From Pseudomonas typographi (GTDB taxonomy: Bacteria > Pseudomonadota > Gammaproteobacteria > Pseudomonadales > Pseudomonadaceae): a stretch of 64,000 nucleotides of DNA. The notes under the pieces are model-generated. The model saw only the letters and a program-made list of their open reading frames with translations, did not search any database and was not told the origin of the DNA. The DNA lies in NCBI RefSeq assembly GCF_014694385.1, contig NZ_JAAOCA010000001.1, forward strand, positions 186,001 to 250,000. The letters are read 5' to 3'. Shown one piece after another: positions 19,755 through 28,344 of this stretch (position 1 is its first letter; each line of letters begins with the position of its first letter). The translations under genes and the position numbers were made by a program.

Positions 19755-21251
19755 ATGTTCAAGTTTCGCGGCGTGTTATTGGCTATGGGCCTGCTGGGCA
19801 ACGGCTTACCGTCGGCGTACGCTGCCCCTGCCCCGCCAATGGCTAGCCAAACCGACCTGATGAGCGTGTATCGCCAAGCCGCCGACAATAATGCCGACCT
19901 TGCCGCCTCCCGGGCCGATTATGCCGCGCAGGTCGAAGCCGTGCCGCAGGCCCGCGCCGGGCTGCTGCCGAACCTATCGGCCGGGGCCGACGTGAACGAC
20001 ACCCGGCAAAAGGTACCGATCAACAGCGACGACTACATCGCCAACCGCAGCGGCACCAGTTGGCGCGCTACCCTGAGCCAGCCTTTGTTCCGTGCCGACC
20101 GCTGGTTTCAGTTGAAGGCTGCCGAAGCCAGCAATGAGCAGGCCGCGCTGCAGCTCTCGGCCACGGAGCAGAACCTGATACTGCAAAGCGCCGAGGGCTA
20201 CTTCTCGGTATTGCGCGCGCAAGATGACCTGGCCACCGCGCGGGCCGAGGAAGAAGCCTTCAAACGCCAATTCGATCAGGCCAGCGAGCGCTTCAACGTC
20301 GGGCTGACCGACAAGACCGACATGCTGCAGTCACAGGCCAGCTATGACACTGCCCGGGCCAACCGGTTGATCGCCGAGCGCCAGGTGCAGGATGCCTTCC
20401 AGGCCCTGACCACCCTGACCAACCGCGACTACACGGCCCTGCAAGGCATCGTCCATACGCTGCCGGTGCTGCCACCGGTGCCCAACGATGCCCGCGCCTG
20501 GGTCGACACCGCCTCCCAGCAAAACCTCAACCTGTTGGCGACCCGCGCGGCCATCGACGCGGCCGAGCAGACCCTGCGCCAGCGCAAGGCCGGGCATGCG
20601 CCCACCCTCGACGCCGTGGCCGAATACCAGCGCGGCGACAACGATAACCTCGGCATGAGCAACCCGGCCCCGCGCGATGGCGAAGTGTACGGTAGCGACG
20701 TGACCCAGCAGACCATTGGCCTGCGCTTGAACATCCCGCTGTACAGCGGCGGCATGACCAGCTCGCAGGTGCGCGAAGCCAGCCAACGCTTGAACCAGGC
20801 CGAATACCAGCGCGAAGGCATGCGCCGCCAGGTAGTGGAGAACACCCGCAACCTGCACCGTGCGGTGAACACCGACGTGGAACAGGTTAAGGCCAGGCGC
20901 CAGTCGATCGTGTCGAACCAGAGCGCCGTGGAGGCCACCGAAATCGGCTACCAGGTAGGCACCCGCAATATCGTCGACGTGCTCGATGCCCAGCGCCAGT
21001 TATTCGCTTCGGTGCGCGACTACAACAACAGCCGCTATGACTACATCCTCGACAACCTGCGCCTGAAGCAGGCCGCCGGCACCCTCAGCCCGGGCGACCT
21101 GCAACAACTCGGGCAGTTTTTAAAGCCCGACTACAACCCGGATAAAGACTTTTTACCGCCCGACTTGGCGCAAGCGGCGCGGGCGTTGTTGCAACCCGTC
21201 ACGCCAAGCAAGGCCGGCCCAGTGCCGGGGGCCGCGCCAACGCGCAAGTAG
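19755..21251 (+). CDS. tolC: TolC-family outer membrane channel
   Basis: A 498-residue type I secretion/efflux outer membrane protein. An N-terminal signal peptide (MFKFRGVLLAMGLLGNG... ending SAYAA) is followed by two halves, each with a long alpha-helical hairpin. Recognisable family blocks are AAEQTLRQRKAGHAPTLDA and GYQVGTRNIVDVLDAQRQL. The final 50 residues are Pro/Ala-rich. It would form the exit duct for inner-membrane pumps; it corresponds to the thiC-adjacent tolC/opmH of pseudomonads. ATG 19755 has AAAGGA directly against it and GGGGA further up, so the exact start is slightly uncertain (next Met at residue 11). Confidence 0.93.
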   Translation: MFKFRGVLLAMGLLGNGLPSAYAAPAPPMASQTDLMSVYRQAADNNADLAASRADYAAQVEAVPQARAGLLPNLSAGADVNDTRQKVPINSDDYIANRSGTSWRATLSQPLFRADRWFQLKAAEASNEQAALQLSATEQNLILQSAEGYFSVLRAQDDLATARAEEEAFKRQFDQASERFNVGLTDKTDMLQSQASYDTARANRLIAERQVQDAFQALTTLTNRDYTALQGIVHTLPVLPPVPNDARAWVDTASQQNLNLLATRAAIDAAEQTLRQRKAGHAPTLDAVAEYQRGDNDNLGMSNPAPRDGEVYGSDVTQQTIGLRLNIPLYSGGMTSSQVREASQRLNQAEYQREGMRRQVVENTRNLHRAVNTDVEQVKARRQSIVSNQSAVEATEIGYQVGTRNIVDVLDAQRQLFASVRDYNNSRYDYILDNLRLKQAAGTLSPGDLQQLGQFLKPDYNPDKDFLPPDLAQAARALLQPVTPSKAGPVPGAAPTRK

Positions 21252-21290
21252 GCGGGTATGTCGCAGGCGCCGGGTTGAACGCTTGTGGCA

Positions 21291-21321
21291 ACGCAGCGGG
21301 GGGCAGCCCCGTACCCTGCGT
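21291..21321. terminator. hairpin between convergent tolC and waaA
   Basis: acgcag-cgggg (21291-21301) pairs with ccccg and ctgcgt (21307-21321) around a 5-base loop with a small bulge. It sits between the tolC stop and the waaA stop and could end transcription from both sides. No clear T-run follows, so efficiency is uncertain. Confidence 0.5.
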
Positions 21322-22592
21322 TACAGCAACTGGGCAAGCGCCCCCAACAGCCGCCGTAACGCCCCCTGGTTGGCCCGCATCACCGCAAGCCCCGCCGCGC
21401 TCATGCGCTCGGCAACCTGCGGCAGTTCGATAAGCTCACGCACGGCGCTTGCCAACTCGTCGGCGTTATCCACCACCTTCAGCCCATGGGCCTGCTGCAG
21501 TTGCGCGGCGATGTCGAGGAAGTTGAACAGGTGCGGGCCGGTGAGCACCGGCCGCGACAGCGCCGCAGGCTCAAGCAGGTTATGCCCGCCCGTGGCGACC
21601 AAACTGCCACCGACGAAGGCGATGTCGGCCAGTGCGTAGTAGAACAACAACTCCCCCATGGTATCGCCCACCAGCACCTGGGTAGCGGCCGTAACCGGCT
21701 GGTTGGCCGAACGGCGCACCTGTGCCAGGCCTGCTTGGGCCACTTGCCTGGCCACAGCCTCGAAACGCTCAGGGTGGCGCGGCACCAGTATCAGCAGCGC
21801 GTCGCTGTGGGTCACCAATAGCTGGCGGTGCGCCGCCAGGACCACGGCGTCTTCGCCCTCGTGGGTGCTGGCGGCTATCCATACCGGCCGCGCCCCAGCG
21901 TGCCATTGCTCGCGCAATTCGGCGGCGCGGGCGGGCAAGGCGGGGTCGATGGCCAAGTCGAACTTGATCGAGCCCGTCACCTGCACAGCGCTGGGCCGCG
22001 CGCCCAGAGCCAGGAAGCGCTCCGCCTCGGCTTGGGTTTGCGCGGCGATCAAGCTTAAGCTTGCCAGCATCGGCCGGGTCAATTGGGGAAAGCGCGCATA
22101 CCCCTTGGCCGAGCGCGCCGACAGCCGACCATTGGCCAGCGCTATGGCAATGCCACGGCGCGCGCACTGGTGGATGTAGTTCGGCCACAGTTCGGTTTCC
22201 ATCACCACGGCCAAGGCCGGTTTGGCCTGGTCGAGGAACCGTCGCGCGGCCCAAGGAAGGTCGTAGGGCAGGTAACAATGCTGCACGCGCGGTTCATCGG
22301 CGAACATCGCTTGGATGCGTTGCGAACCGGTCGGGGTCATGCAGGTGATCAGCACCGTGCGCTGCGGGTATTCAGCCAGCAATGCCCGCACCAAGGGCGC
22401 CGCGGCGATGCTTTCACCCACCGACACGGCATGCAGCCACACCCCGCCCGGGCGCAGCAGGGGTAACCCAAAACCGAAGCGCTCGCCCACCCGCAGGCGA
22501 TAGGCCGGCGCCTTGCGCCCCCGCCACCACAGGCGCAGGGCGATAAACGGCAAGCCCAGGTGAAACAGCAAGGTATAGAGGCATCTGTTCAT
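21321..22592 (-). CDS. waaA: Kdo transferase (3-deoxy-D-manno-octulosonic acid transferase)
   Basis: The 423-residue GT-B glycosyltransferase attaches Kdo residues to lipid IVA, the first step of LPS core assembly, at the cytoplasmic face of the inner membrane. An N-terminal hydrophobic anchor (MNRCLYTLLFHLGLPFIALR) is followed by GRKAPAYRLRVGERFGF, ASTHEGEDAVVLAAH, LVPRHPERF and the donor-binding FVGGSLVATGGHNLLEPAAL. I chose ATG 22592 from this family start; the reading frame is open for 44 further codons without homology. Confidence 0.96.
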   Translation of the reverse strand: MNRCLYTLLFHLGLPFIALRLWWRGRKAPAYRLRVGERFGFGLPLLRPGGVWLHAVSVGESIAAAPLVRALLAEYPQRTVLITCMTPTGSQRIQAMFADEPRVQHCYLPYDLPWAARRFLDQAKPALAVVMETELWPNYIHQCARRGIAIALANGRLSARSAKGYARFPQLTRPMLASLSLIAAQTQAEAERFLALGARPSAVQVTGSIKFDLAIDPALPARAAELREQWHAGARPVWIAASTHEGEDAVVLAAHRQLLVTHSDALLILVPRHPERFEAVARQVAQAGLAQVRRSANQPVTAATQVLVGDTMGELLFYYALADIAFVGGSLVATGGHNLLEPAALSRPVLTGPHLFNFLDIAAQLQQAHGLKVVDNADELASAVRELIELPQVAERMSAAGLAVMRANQGALRRLLGALAQLL

Positions 22593-22642
22593 GGCGCCGG
22601 AGTGTACCCGAACGGCTGAGTGTGGGGCGAACCCGCTGGGGA

Positions 22643-23536
22643 TTAGCCGATCACTTCCAGGTGCGCCGCGAACCGTTGCGCCAGCCAACTGGCAACCGGG
22701 CCCAATGGCTCGTCGCGGCGCCACAGCAGCTCGACCACCAAGGCAGGGGGCAAGCAGTCGCTACGCAGTTCGACCATGCGCCCGGCGTAGGCCGGGTACT
22801 GCACCACATGCCGCGGCAGCCAAGCCCAACCCAGCCCACGAATCAACCACTCGGCCATGGCATAGAAGCTGTCGGCACGCCACACCTGGGGGCTGGCCGG
22901 CTCACCGCCGGCATAGCCACTGCTGGGCAGGGTAATCAGCAACTGGCGGTGCTGGGCCAATTCGCGGTAGCCCACGTGCTGCAGGGCAGCCAGCGGGTGC
23001 CCCACGGGGCAGGCTGTGACCATTTCCACACGGCCTACGGCGCGCCGTTCCAGGGCCTGCGGCATGCGCTCATGGCTGAAGGCCAGGCCCAGGTCGACCT
23101 CCCGCGCCAAAAGCTTCGCCACCACGGCGCCCTGCGCCGCACTGGTGAGCCGCACCTCCAGCAATGGGTGGCGCGCGGCCAACTCTTCGAGGCTGTCGAG
23201 CACCGGTTGGTAGGGCATGGCTTCGTCGTGGGCCAGGCGCAGGCGCGATTCATGCCCTCGCGTCAGGGCCAGGGCACGGCCATCCAGGCGCTCGCATTGG
23301 CGAAGCAGCTCACGGGCCTCCTCGAGCAAGCTACTGCCGGCATCGGTCAGTTGTGGATGGCGGCCACTACTGCGGTCGAACAGGGTCACGCCAAGGTCCG
23401 TTTCCAAGGCCGCCACGGCGCCGCTGATGGCCGATTGAGCCTTGCGCCGCGCACGCGCCACGGCCGAGAAGGAGCGCCGTTCGGCCACCTCGACGAAGAG
23501 GCTGATGTGTTCCAGGTTCCACGGCCGGTTGCCCAT
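22643..23536 (-). CDS. LysR-family transcriptional regulator
   Basis: A 297-residue regulator: winged helix-turn-helix at about residues 6-65 (LFVEVAERRSFSAVARARRK, SAISGAVAALETDLG, LFDRSSGRHPQLTDAG) and a periplasmic-binding-protein-like effector domain from about 95. It faces the SMR transporter gene across an 87-bp gap containing a perfect 7-bp dyad, so control of that transporter and of itself is likely. The effector is unknown. Confidence 0.92.
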   Translation of the reverse strand: MGNRPWNLEHISLFVEVAERRSFSAVARARRKAQSAISGAVAALETDLGVTLFDRSSGRHPQLTDAGSSLLEEARELLRQCERLDGRALALTRGHESRLRLAHDEAMPYQPVLDSLEELAARHPLLEVRLTSAAQGAVVAKLLAREVDLGLAFSHERMPQALERRAVGRVEMVTACPVGHPLAALQHVGYRELAQHRQLLITLPSSGYAGGEPASPQVWRADSFYAMAEWLIRGLGWAWLPRHVVQYPAYAGRMVELRSDCLPPALVVELLWRRDEPLGPVASWLAQRFAAHLEVIG

Positions 23537-23540
23537 ATGG

Positions 23541-23561
23541 CCTATCTCCCTAACAGATAGG
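23541..23561. promoter_or_regulatory. LysR-type operator between lysR and the SMR gene
   Basis: CCTATCT (23541-23547) and AGATAGG (23555-23561) form a perfect dyad with a 7-bp spacer, which includes an ATC-N9-GAT core of the kind bound by LysR proteins. It begins 5 bp before the lysR start. A possible promoter for the SMR gene follows (tttacc at 23569, tagaat at 23591, 16-bp spacing). Confidence 0.6.
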
Positions 23562-23623
23562 TAATGACTTTACCCCACCTGGCGGCCCGGTAGAATCATG
23601 GCCTTATTCGCGAGGGCACTACC

Positions 23624-23956
23624 ATGACCGCTTACCTCTACCTGGCCATCGCCATTGTTGCCGAAGTCATTGCCACCTTGTCGATGAAAGCCATCAAAGG
23701 CCTGAGCACGCCCGTACCGCTGCTGCTGGTGGTACTGGGCTATGGCACGGCGTTCTTCATGCTGACCTTGGTGATGCGCGCAATCCCGGTGGGTGTCACC
23801 TATGCGATATGGTCGGGCATGGGCATCGTACTGGTGAGCCTCGCCGCGGTGTTCATCTACGGGCAAAGGCTCGACCTGCCGGCGATGCTAGGGCTCGCCA
23901 TGATCGTGGCGGGGGTGCTGGTGATCCAGGTGTTCTCACGAACGGCCGGACATTGA
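23624..23956 (+). CDS. small multidrug resistance (SMR) transporter, EmrE-like
   Basis: A 110-residue protein with four membrane helices. The essential Glu14 is present (IAIVAEVIATLSMKA), and the family motifs WSGMGIV and GVTYAI are in place. SMR dimers exchange protons for cationic drugs or guanidinium-type compounds. The sequence is on the EmrE/QacE side, not the Gdx side. It is divergent from the LysR gene and probably under its control. Confidence 0.93.
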   Translation: MTAYLYLAIAIVAEVIATLSMKAIKGLSTPVPLLLVVLGYGTAFFMLTLVMRAIPVGVTYAIWSGMGIVLVSLAAVFIYGQRLDLPAMLGLAMIVAGVLVIQVFSRTAGH

Positions 23957-23974
23957 CCATTAGCTTGGTATACT
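23946..23974 (+). promoter_or_regulatory. possible extended -10 promoter for the FAD oxidoreductase gene
   Basis: TATACT at 23969-23974 is preceded by ttgg, a reasonable extended -10, 32 bases before the downstream ATG. The -35 region at 17-bp spacing (ccggac) is poor. Weak call based on sequence alone. Confidence 0.35.
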
Positions 23975-24005
23975 CGCCCCTGGCAAAACTGATCGAGATT
24001 GCTCC

Positions 24006-25181
24006 ATGGCATCGGCTGTAACCACAGATGTGCTGATCGTCGGCGCCGGCGTGGCGGGGCTTTGGCTCAACGCGCGCTTGCGCCAGGCCGGCTATTCGAC
24101 CGTGCTGGTGGAGCACGCCAGCCTGGGTGGCGGGCAAACGCTGAAATCACAGGGGATCATCCACGGCGGCACAAAATACGCCCTGCACGGGGCCCTCACC
24201 GGTGCCTCGGAGGCGATCGCCGATATGCCTCGGCGCTGGCGCCAAGCCCTGGCAGGCACCGGCGAGTTGGACCTAACCGGCGTTCGTGTGCTGTCCGAGG
24301 CCCATTACTTGTGGTCGCCAGGCACCTTGGCCGGCAACCTCAGCAGCTTTTTCGCTAGCAAGGCCGTGCGTGGCCGTGTCGATGCGGTCAAGGGTGAACA
24401 GTTACCGCCGGCGCTACAGCACTCGCGTTTCAAGGGCAAGGTTTACCGGCTGGCCGAACTGGTGGTCGATGTACCCAGCCTGGTGGCCCGCTTGGCCGAG
24501 CTGGCGGGCCCCAGCCTGTTGGCCGGGCAACAACTGGCGCCGCTGTACGAGGGCCAGCGGTTGGCCGGCCTGGTGGTCGATGGCCGGCCTATCCGGGCCC
24601 AGCGCGTGGTGCTCAGCGCCGGTGCCGGCAGCGCCGCACTGCTGGCGGCCCTCGGCGTGGTAGAGCCTGCCATGCAGCGGCGGCCGCTGCATATGGTCAT
24701 GGCCAAGGGCGCCGCGCTCAAGCCGCTGTACGCACACTGCCTGGGCGGTGGGCCCAAGCCACGCCTTACCGTGACCACCCACCCGGCGGCCGATGGCCAG
24801 TGGGTGTGGTACCTCGGCGGCGATATCGCCGAAGCCGACGGCGTAGCCCGTGAACCGGCCGCGCAGATCGCGGCCGCACAGCGTGAGGTGGGCCAACTGC
24901 TGCCCTGGCTCGACATTCACGCGCTGCACTGGGCCACCTTGCGGGTCGATCGCGCCGAACCCGCGCAGTCGGGCCTGGTGCGCCCAGACAACGCTTTTCT
25001 GGCCGAGCAAGGCACCTTACTGGTTGGTTGGCCGACCAAGCTGGCCCTCGCACCGGACTTCGCCGACCGGGTATTCGCCAGCCTTGAACGCGGTGCCATC
25101 ACCCCGCAACAACACCCGCCGCTGCCCGAATGGCGTCGCCCAGCGCTAGGGCAAACGCCGTGGGAGCAATTACTGCCATGA
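24006..25181 (+). CDS. FAD-dependent oxidoreductase (DAO fold)
   Basis: The 391-residue protein starts with the Rossmann FAD motif VLIVGAGVAGLWLNARL (residues 9-25) and continues with the DAO-type GGQTLKSQGIIHGGTKYAL. The C-terminal substrate-binding part is less conserved. It resembles the glycerol-3-phosphate dehydrogenase/L-2-hydroxyglutarate oxidase-like group, but the substrate is not known. Its stop overlaps the start of the aldo/keto reductase by 4 bp (ATGA), so the two act together; the same pair occurs in P. aeruginosa after the SMR gene. Confidence 0.85.
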   Translation: MASAVTTDVLIVGAGVAGLWLNARLRQAGYSTVLVEHASLGGGQTLKSQGIIHGGTKYALHGALTGASEAIADMPRRWRQALAGTGELDLTGVRVLSEAHYLWSPGTLAGNLSSFFASKAVRGRVDAVKGEQLPPALQHSRFKGKVYRLAELVVDVPSLVARLAELAGPSLLAGQQLAPLYEGQRLAGLVVDGRPIRAQRVVLSAGAGSAALLAALGVVEPAMQRRPLHMVMAKGAALKPLYAHCLGGGPKPRLTVTTHPAADGQWVWYLGGDIAEADGVAREPAAQIAAAQREVGQLLPWLDIHALHWATLRVDRAEPAQSGLVRPDNAFLAEQGTLLVGWPTKLALAPDFADRVFASLERGAITPQQHPPLPEWRRPALGQTPWEQLLP

Positions 25182-25984
25182 GCCTGCCAACCCTGCACGA
25201 TCACTACCGCCGCCTCGGCGCCCAAGGCCCGCGGGTATCGCCGCTGGGCCTGGGCACGGTCAAGCTGGGCCGTAATCAGGGGGTGAAATACCCCAGCGGC
25301 TTCACGCTACCCACCGACGACGAAGCACGGATGCTATTGCGCCAGGCCCGTGAGCTGGGCATCAACCTGCTCGACACCGCACCGGCCTATGGCACCAGCG
25401 AAGCGCGGCTGGGCCCGCTGCTGCGTGGCCAGCGGGATGCCTGGGTGCTGGTGAGCAAGGTGGGCGAAGAGTTCGCCGGTGGGCAGTCGAGTTTCAACTT
25501 CAGTGCTGCCCACACCCGTTTCTCCGTGGAGCGGAGCCTGCAAAACCTTGAAACAGACCGGCTAGACTTGGTGTTGGTACATTCCGATGGCCATGATTTG
25601 CGTATCCTCGAACAAGAAGGTGTGTACGAGGCACTGGCCGAACTCAAGCGCGAGGGCAAGCTCCTCGCCTTCGGGTTTTCCGGCAAAACCGTAGCCGGCG
25701 GCATCAAGGCGTTGGAACGCGGCGATTGCGCCATGGTCACTTACAATCTGAACGAACAAGCCGAACGGCCGGTGATCCAACATGCACTGGCACAGGGCAA
25801 GGGGATTCTGGTGAAAAAGGCGCTGGCCAGCGGCCATGCCTGCCTGGCCGGGCAAGACCCGGTAAAAGCCAGTTTTCAATTGCTGTTTGGCGAGCCGGGG
25901 GTCACCAGTGCTATCGTCGGGACCATCAACCCCGTGCACCTTGCCCATAATGTAGCCACGGCCGCCGCCGTGCTGGCCGGTTAG
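25178..25984 (+). CDS. aldo/keto reductase
   Basis: A 268-residue TIM-barrel reductase. The catalytic set is visible: Asp and Tyr in DTAPAYGTSE, Lys in VLVSKVG and His in LVLVHSDG; SAIVGTINPVHL near the end fits NADPH binding. Start ATG 25178 is set by the ATGA overlap with the FAD oxidoreductase; an in-frame ATG 16 codons upstream lies inside that gene. Substrate unknown. The downstream 109-bp gap (25985-26093) has GC-rich dyads but no clear terminator. Confidence 0.9.
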   Translation: MSLPTLHDHYRRLGAQGPRVSPLGLGTVKLGRNQGVKYPSGFTLPTDDEARMLLRQARELGINLLDTAPAYGTSEARLGPLLRGQRDAWVLVSKVGEEFAGGQSSFNFSAAHTRFSVERSLQNLETDRLDLVLVHSDGHDLRILEQEGVYEALAELKREGKLLAFGFSGKTVAGGIKALERGDCAMVTYNLNEQAERPVIQHALAQGKGILVKKALASGHACLAGQDPVKASFQLLFGEPGVTSAIVGTINPVHLAHNVATAAAVLAG

Positions 25985-26093
25985 CGCAGGCTGGCACGGC
26001 GCGCTTAGCCGCCGCGCCGGTACCCCGCACGCCCACCGAGCGCAGCCACTTTTCGTATAAGCCCGAAGGTGCGCGGCTCTACAAGGAACCCTT

Positions 26094-27053
26094 ATGCCGC
26101 GTACCCTCAGCCGCAAGAACCCTGGCAACTTCAAAACACTGCCCCTGTTCGTCGAAGCCACCCCCGAAGCCCTCACCTATCAAAGCATCGGCATGCCGAT
26201 CAATTTCAGCCAGACCCTGGAGCGGCGCCAACAGATCGACGTCGATGACCCGGAACATTTTTCGGTAGAACTGGCCAACCTCGGCGTTTCAGTACGCCTG
26301 ACGCTGGCCTGGCAAGGCAACGACTACTGGGTGCTGGTTCGCCAACGCCGCGAAGACCGCGGCGACGTGGTGCTAAAACTGATTTCGGGCTACGTGCCGG
26401 CCCATGAGTTGAACCTGCCGCTGCACACCGCCGTGCAAGAGGTGGCCGAGGAGTGCTTGTTGCAAACGCCGGAGGGGTGGCTCAATGGCCGCTTCAAAGA
26501 CACCTGGCTGCCGACCCCCTACGCCCAGACCCTGCGCTACCGCGAAAGCCCCGCCTTCGACCTCAGCCCCCGCGCGGGGGCGGCACGCACCGTGCGTTGC
26601 GGCGGCCTGACGCTGATCGAAAAGCCCCGCGCCTACGTGCACCTGCCCACCGCGTCGCTGCAGGTGGTTTACGACCTTCGCCTGGAAGTGCCCCGTGAGG
26701 CTCGTGTGCTGAGCCTCTACCATGTCGATGAGCGCCTCGAAAAAGACCAACTGGTGACACGCCTGAACCCCAACCGCCCCGATCTTTACCTGGTCCCGCT
26801 CAAGGACGGCAAGCCCGTGCCTGAGCTCTACACCTTGAAAAAGGGGGAACTGCACCCGGCGCCCACGCGCGGCCTGTATTTGGCCGAAAGCTTCGCGGCA
26901 CAAGACGGCTGGGTCGTGCGCGAAGAACGTATCAAATGGCGCGATTGGCTACACCGCCAAGGGCTGGCAGTGCAGAGCCCGCAAAAAAGTGGGTTGAAGA
27001 AAATCACCCACCGTGCGCGAGCGTTGATACGCTTGGCGCGGCATAAAATGTGA
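26094..27053 (+). CDS. conserved hypothetical protein with a degenerate Nudix-like box
   Basis: A 319-residue soluble protein, no signal peptide. I recognise it only as a conserved pseudomonad protein next to the LPS genes. A segment at about residues 98-121 (LISGYVPAHELNLPL, then QEVAEECL) has the order and acidic spacing of a Nudix box. It is two residues longer, with Gln for the usual Arg and Cys for the usual Gly. The flanking sequence (YWVLVRQRREDRGDVVLKL) would suit the preceding beta strand. Whether it is an active hydrolase cannot be told. Good AAGGAA ribosome site at the start. Confidence 0.75.
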   Translation: MPRTLSRKNPGNFKTLPLFVEATPEALTYQSIGMPINFSQTLERRQQIDVDDPEHFSVELANLGVSVRLTLAWQGNDYWVLVRQRREDRGDVVLKLISGYVPAHELNLPLHTAVQEVAEECLLQTPEGWLNGRFKDTWLPTPYAQTLRYRESPAFDLSPRAGAARTVRCGGLTLIEKPRAYVHLPTASLQVVYDLRLEVPREARVLSLYHVDERLEKDQLVTRLNPNRPDLYLVPLKDGKPVPELYTLKKGELHPAPTRGLYLAESFAAQDGWVVREERIKWRDWLHRQGLAVQSPQKSGLKKITHRARALIRLARHKM

Positions 27054-27072
27054 TGCCGGCAAAGATAACATC

Positions 27073-27480
27073 GTGAATTCGTTAACCAAAGGCTTGGCCA
27101 TATCAGGCTGTTTTGCCATACCCGCGCTTTTATTCGCCTATGCCGCGTTGGGTGCTGAACGGCCCGGGTACCCGGAAGACCCCGAGGCCATACCCGCAGC
27201 GTTCACTGCCACGTTGCTGCTAGCTACCTGCGGGCTGGGCGCATGGCTATGCCTGGTGCTCCGCGCAGCGGTTCACCCACGGGCGCCGAAGCCGGGCTGG
27301 GCGAAAATGCTCCGCAAGGTGCTGTATGCACCTGGGTTGCTCCAGCCACTTTTGGGGGCGGTGCTGGCGTACGACTTGGTATTGGATACAACGACCGGCC
27401 ACTTGGCCCTGGTTGCATTCGCGCTGGCCTTCTGCGTGCTCGCTCGCCTTTGGATCAGTGCCTCCACGGCGGGCCCTTAG
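27073..27480 (+). CDS. small membrane protein of unknown function
   Basis: A 135-residue protein starting at GTG (27073), 19 bp after the previous gene. Four hydrophobic stretches (about 8-27, 44-66, 86-106 and 110-128) are separated by short polar loops, including a Lys/Arg/Pro-rich loop (VHPRAPKPGWAKMLRK) that should face the cytoplasm. I do not recognise a family. Its stop overlaps by 4 bp with the convergent glycan gene. Codon usage looks like its neighbours. Confidence 0.6.
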   Translation: MNSLTKGLAISGCFAIPALLFAYAALGAERPGYPEDPEAIPAAFTATLLLATCGLGAWLCLVLRAAVHPRAPKPGWAKMLRKVLYAPGLLQPLLGAVLAYDLVLDTTTGHLALVAFALAFCVLARLWISASTAGP

Positions 27481-28289
27481 TTTTCCGGGGGCAATTGCTT
27501 ATCCACCCAGGTGCGCGCCCGGGCAAAAAAATGGAAGTAGCGGTTCTCTCGCTTGCCCATCCCGCGTTTGGGCGAGAACGACTCCTGGGCAAACCCCCCA
27601 TGAATCCGCACCCTCGACGCCGTCGTCGGCATGGTGCACACCTTGGCACCGGCTTGTTGCAGCACGAACTTGAGTAACCGCTCCGAGTGCAACTTGCGCC
27701 CGGTGGCTTCACAAAAGCGAAAAATATGTTCAATGCGGTTGCCATAGGCTTCGTAAACGTCCTGCCCGCAAATGGCGAAACGATCGTTAAGCCCACCCCA
27801 CCATTGCCAATCGGGAATATACACATTCGCGCGGCGGCCCCGCGGGCGGCCGAATACGTAGCCCGGCAGTGGCGTGTGGTAAAAATTGTCTGGCCTTACG
27901 AACACCACGAAATCCGGGGCGAAGCGCGCCACCCGCTGCGTCACGCAGCGTAACGAGTGAAGTTGGTAGATCAGGTTTCGAATAGACGCATGCTGGTCGC
28001 CCCAGGTATCCCCTTGGGCCTTGATCCGCTCGAAATCCCACCGTTCCAACACGCCATCAGTGGTTTCAAGCACGCCCTCCATGCTTTGGAACACCGCATA
28101 GTTATCGGGGCTAAGCTGCCCGGCCTCGCCCGAGCGGGGGTTTTGAATTTCGTCGATTTTATAAAGGTGATAAAACTGCGCTACCTGGCTGTTGGCCGGC
28201 AACTGGGCCAGCACGTTGCGCTCGATCGACGGGAAGCAAATATCCGAGTTACGGGGGATTCCAAAAAAAGCTACGGCGACCTTCAGCAC
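27477..28289 (-). CDS. putative LPS-associated glycosyltransferase-like protein
   Basis: A 270-residue soluble protein starting at GTG 28289 with an AGGA site 8 bases before. Notable segments are FAPDFVVFVRPDNFYHTPLP, where RPDN could play the part of a nucleotide-sugar metal motif, and GLNDRFAICGQDVYEAYGNR followed by FCEATGRKLHSERLL, an arrangement seen in several poorly characterised surface-sugar enzymes. Last gene of the minus-strand run that begins with msbA. The family name is uncertain and activity is inferred from motif and context. Confidence 0.55.
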   Translation of the reverse strand: MLKVAVAFFGIPRNSDICFPSIERNVLAQLPANSQVAQFYHLYKIDEIQNPRSGEAGQLSPDNYAVFQSMEGVLETTDGVLERWDFERIKAQGDTWGDQHASIRNLIYQLHSLRCVTQRVARFAPDFVVFVRPDNFYHTPLPGYVFGRPRGRRANVYIPDWQWWGGLNDRFAICGQDVYEAYGNRIEHIFRFCEATGRKLHSERLLKFVLQQAGAKVCTMPTTASRVRIHGGFAQESFSPKRGMGKRENRYFHFFARARTWVDKQLPPEN

Positions 28290-28344
28290 GAGTCAGATCC
28301 TGAGCAGTTGATTAACGGCCGCTACCGGCCCATACCGGGCTGGC

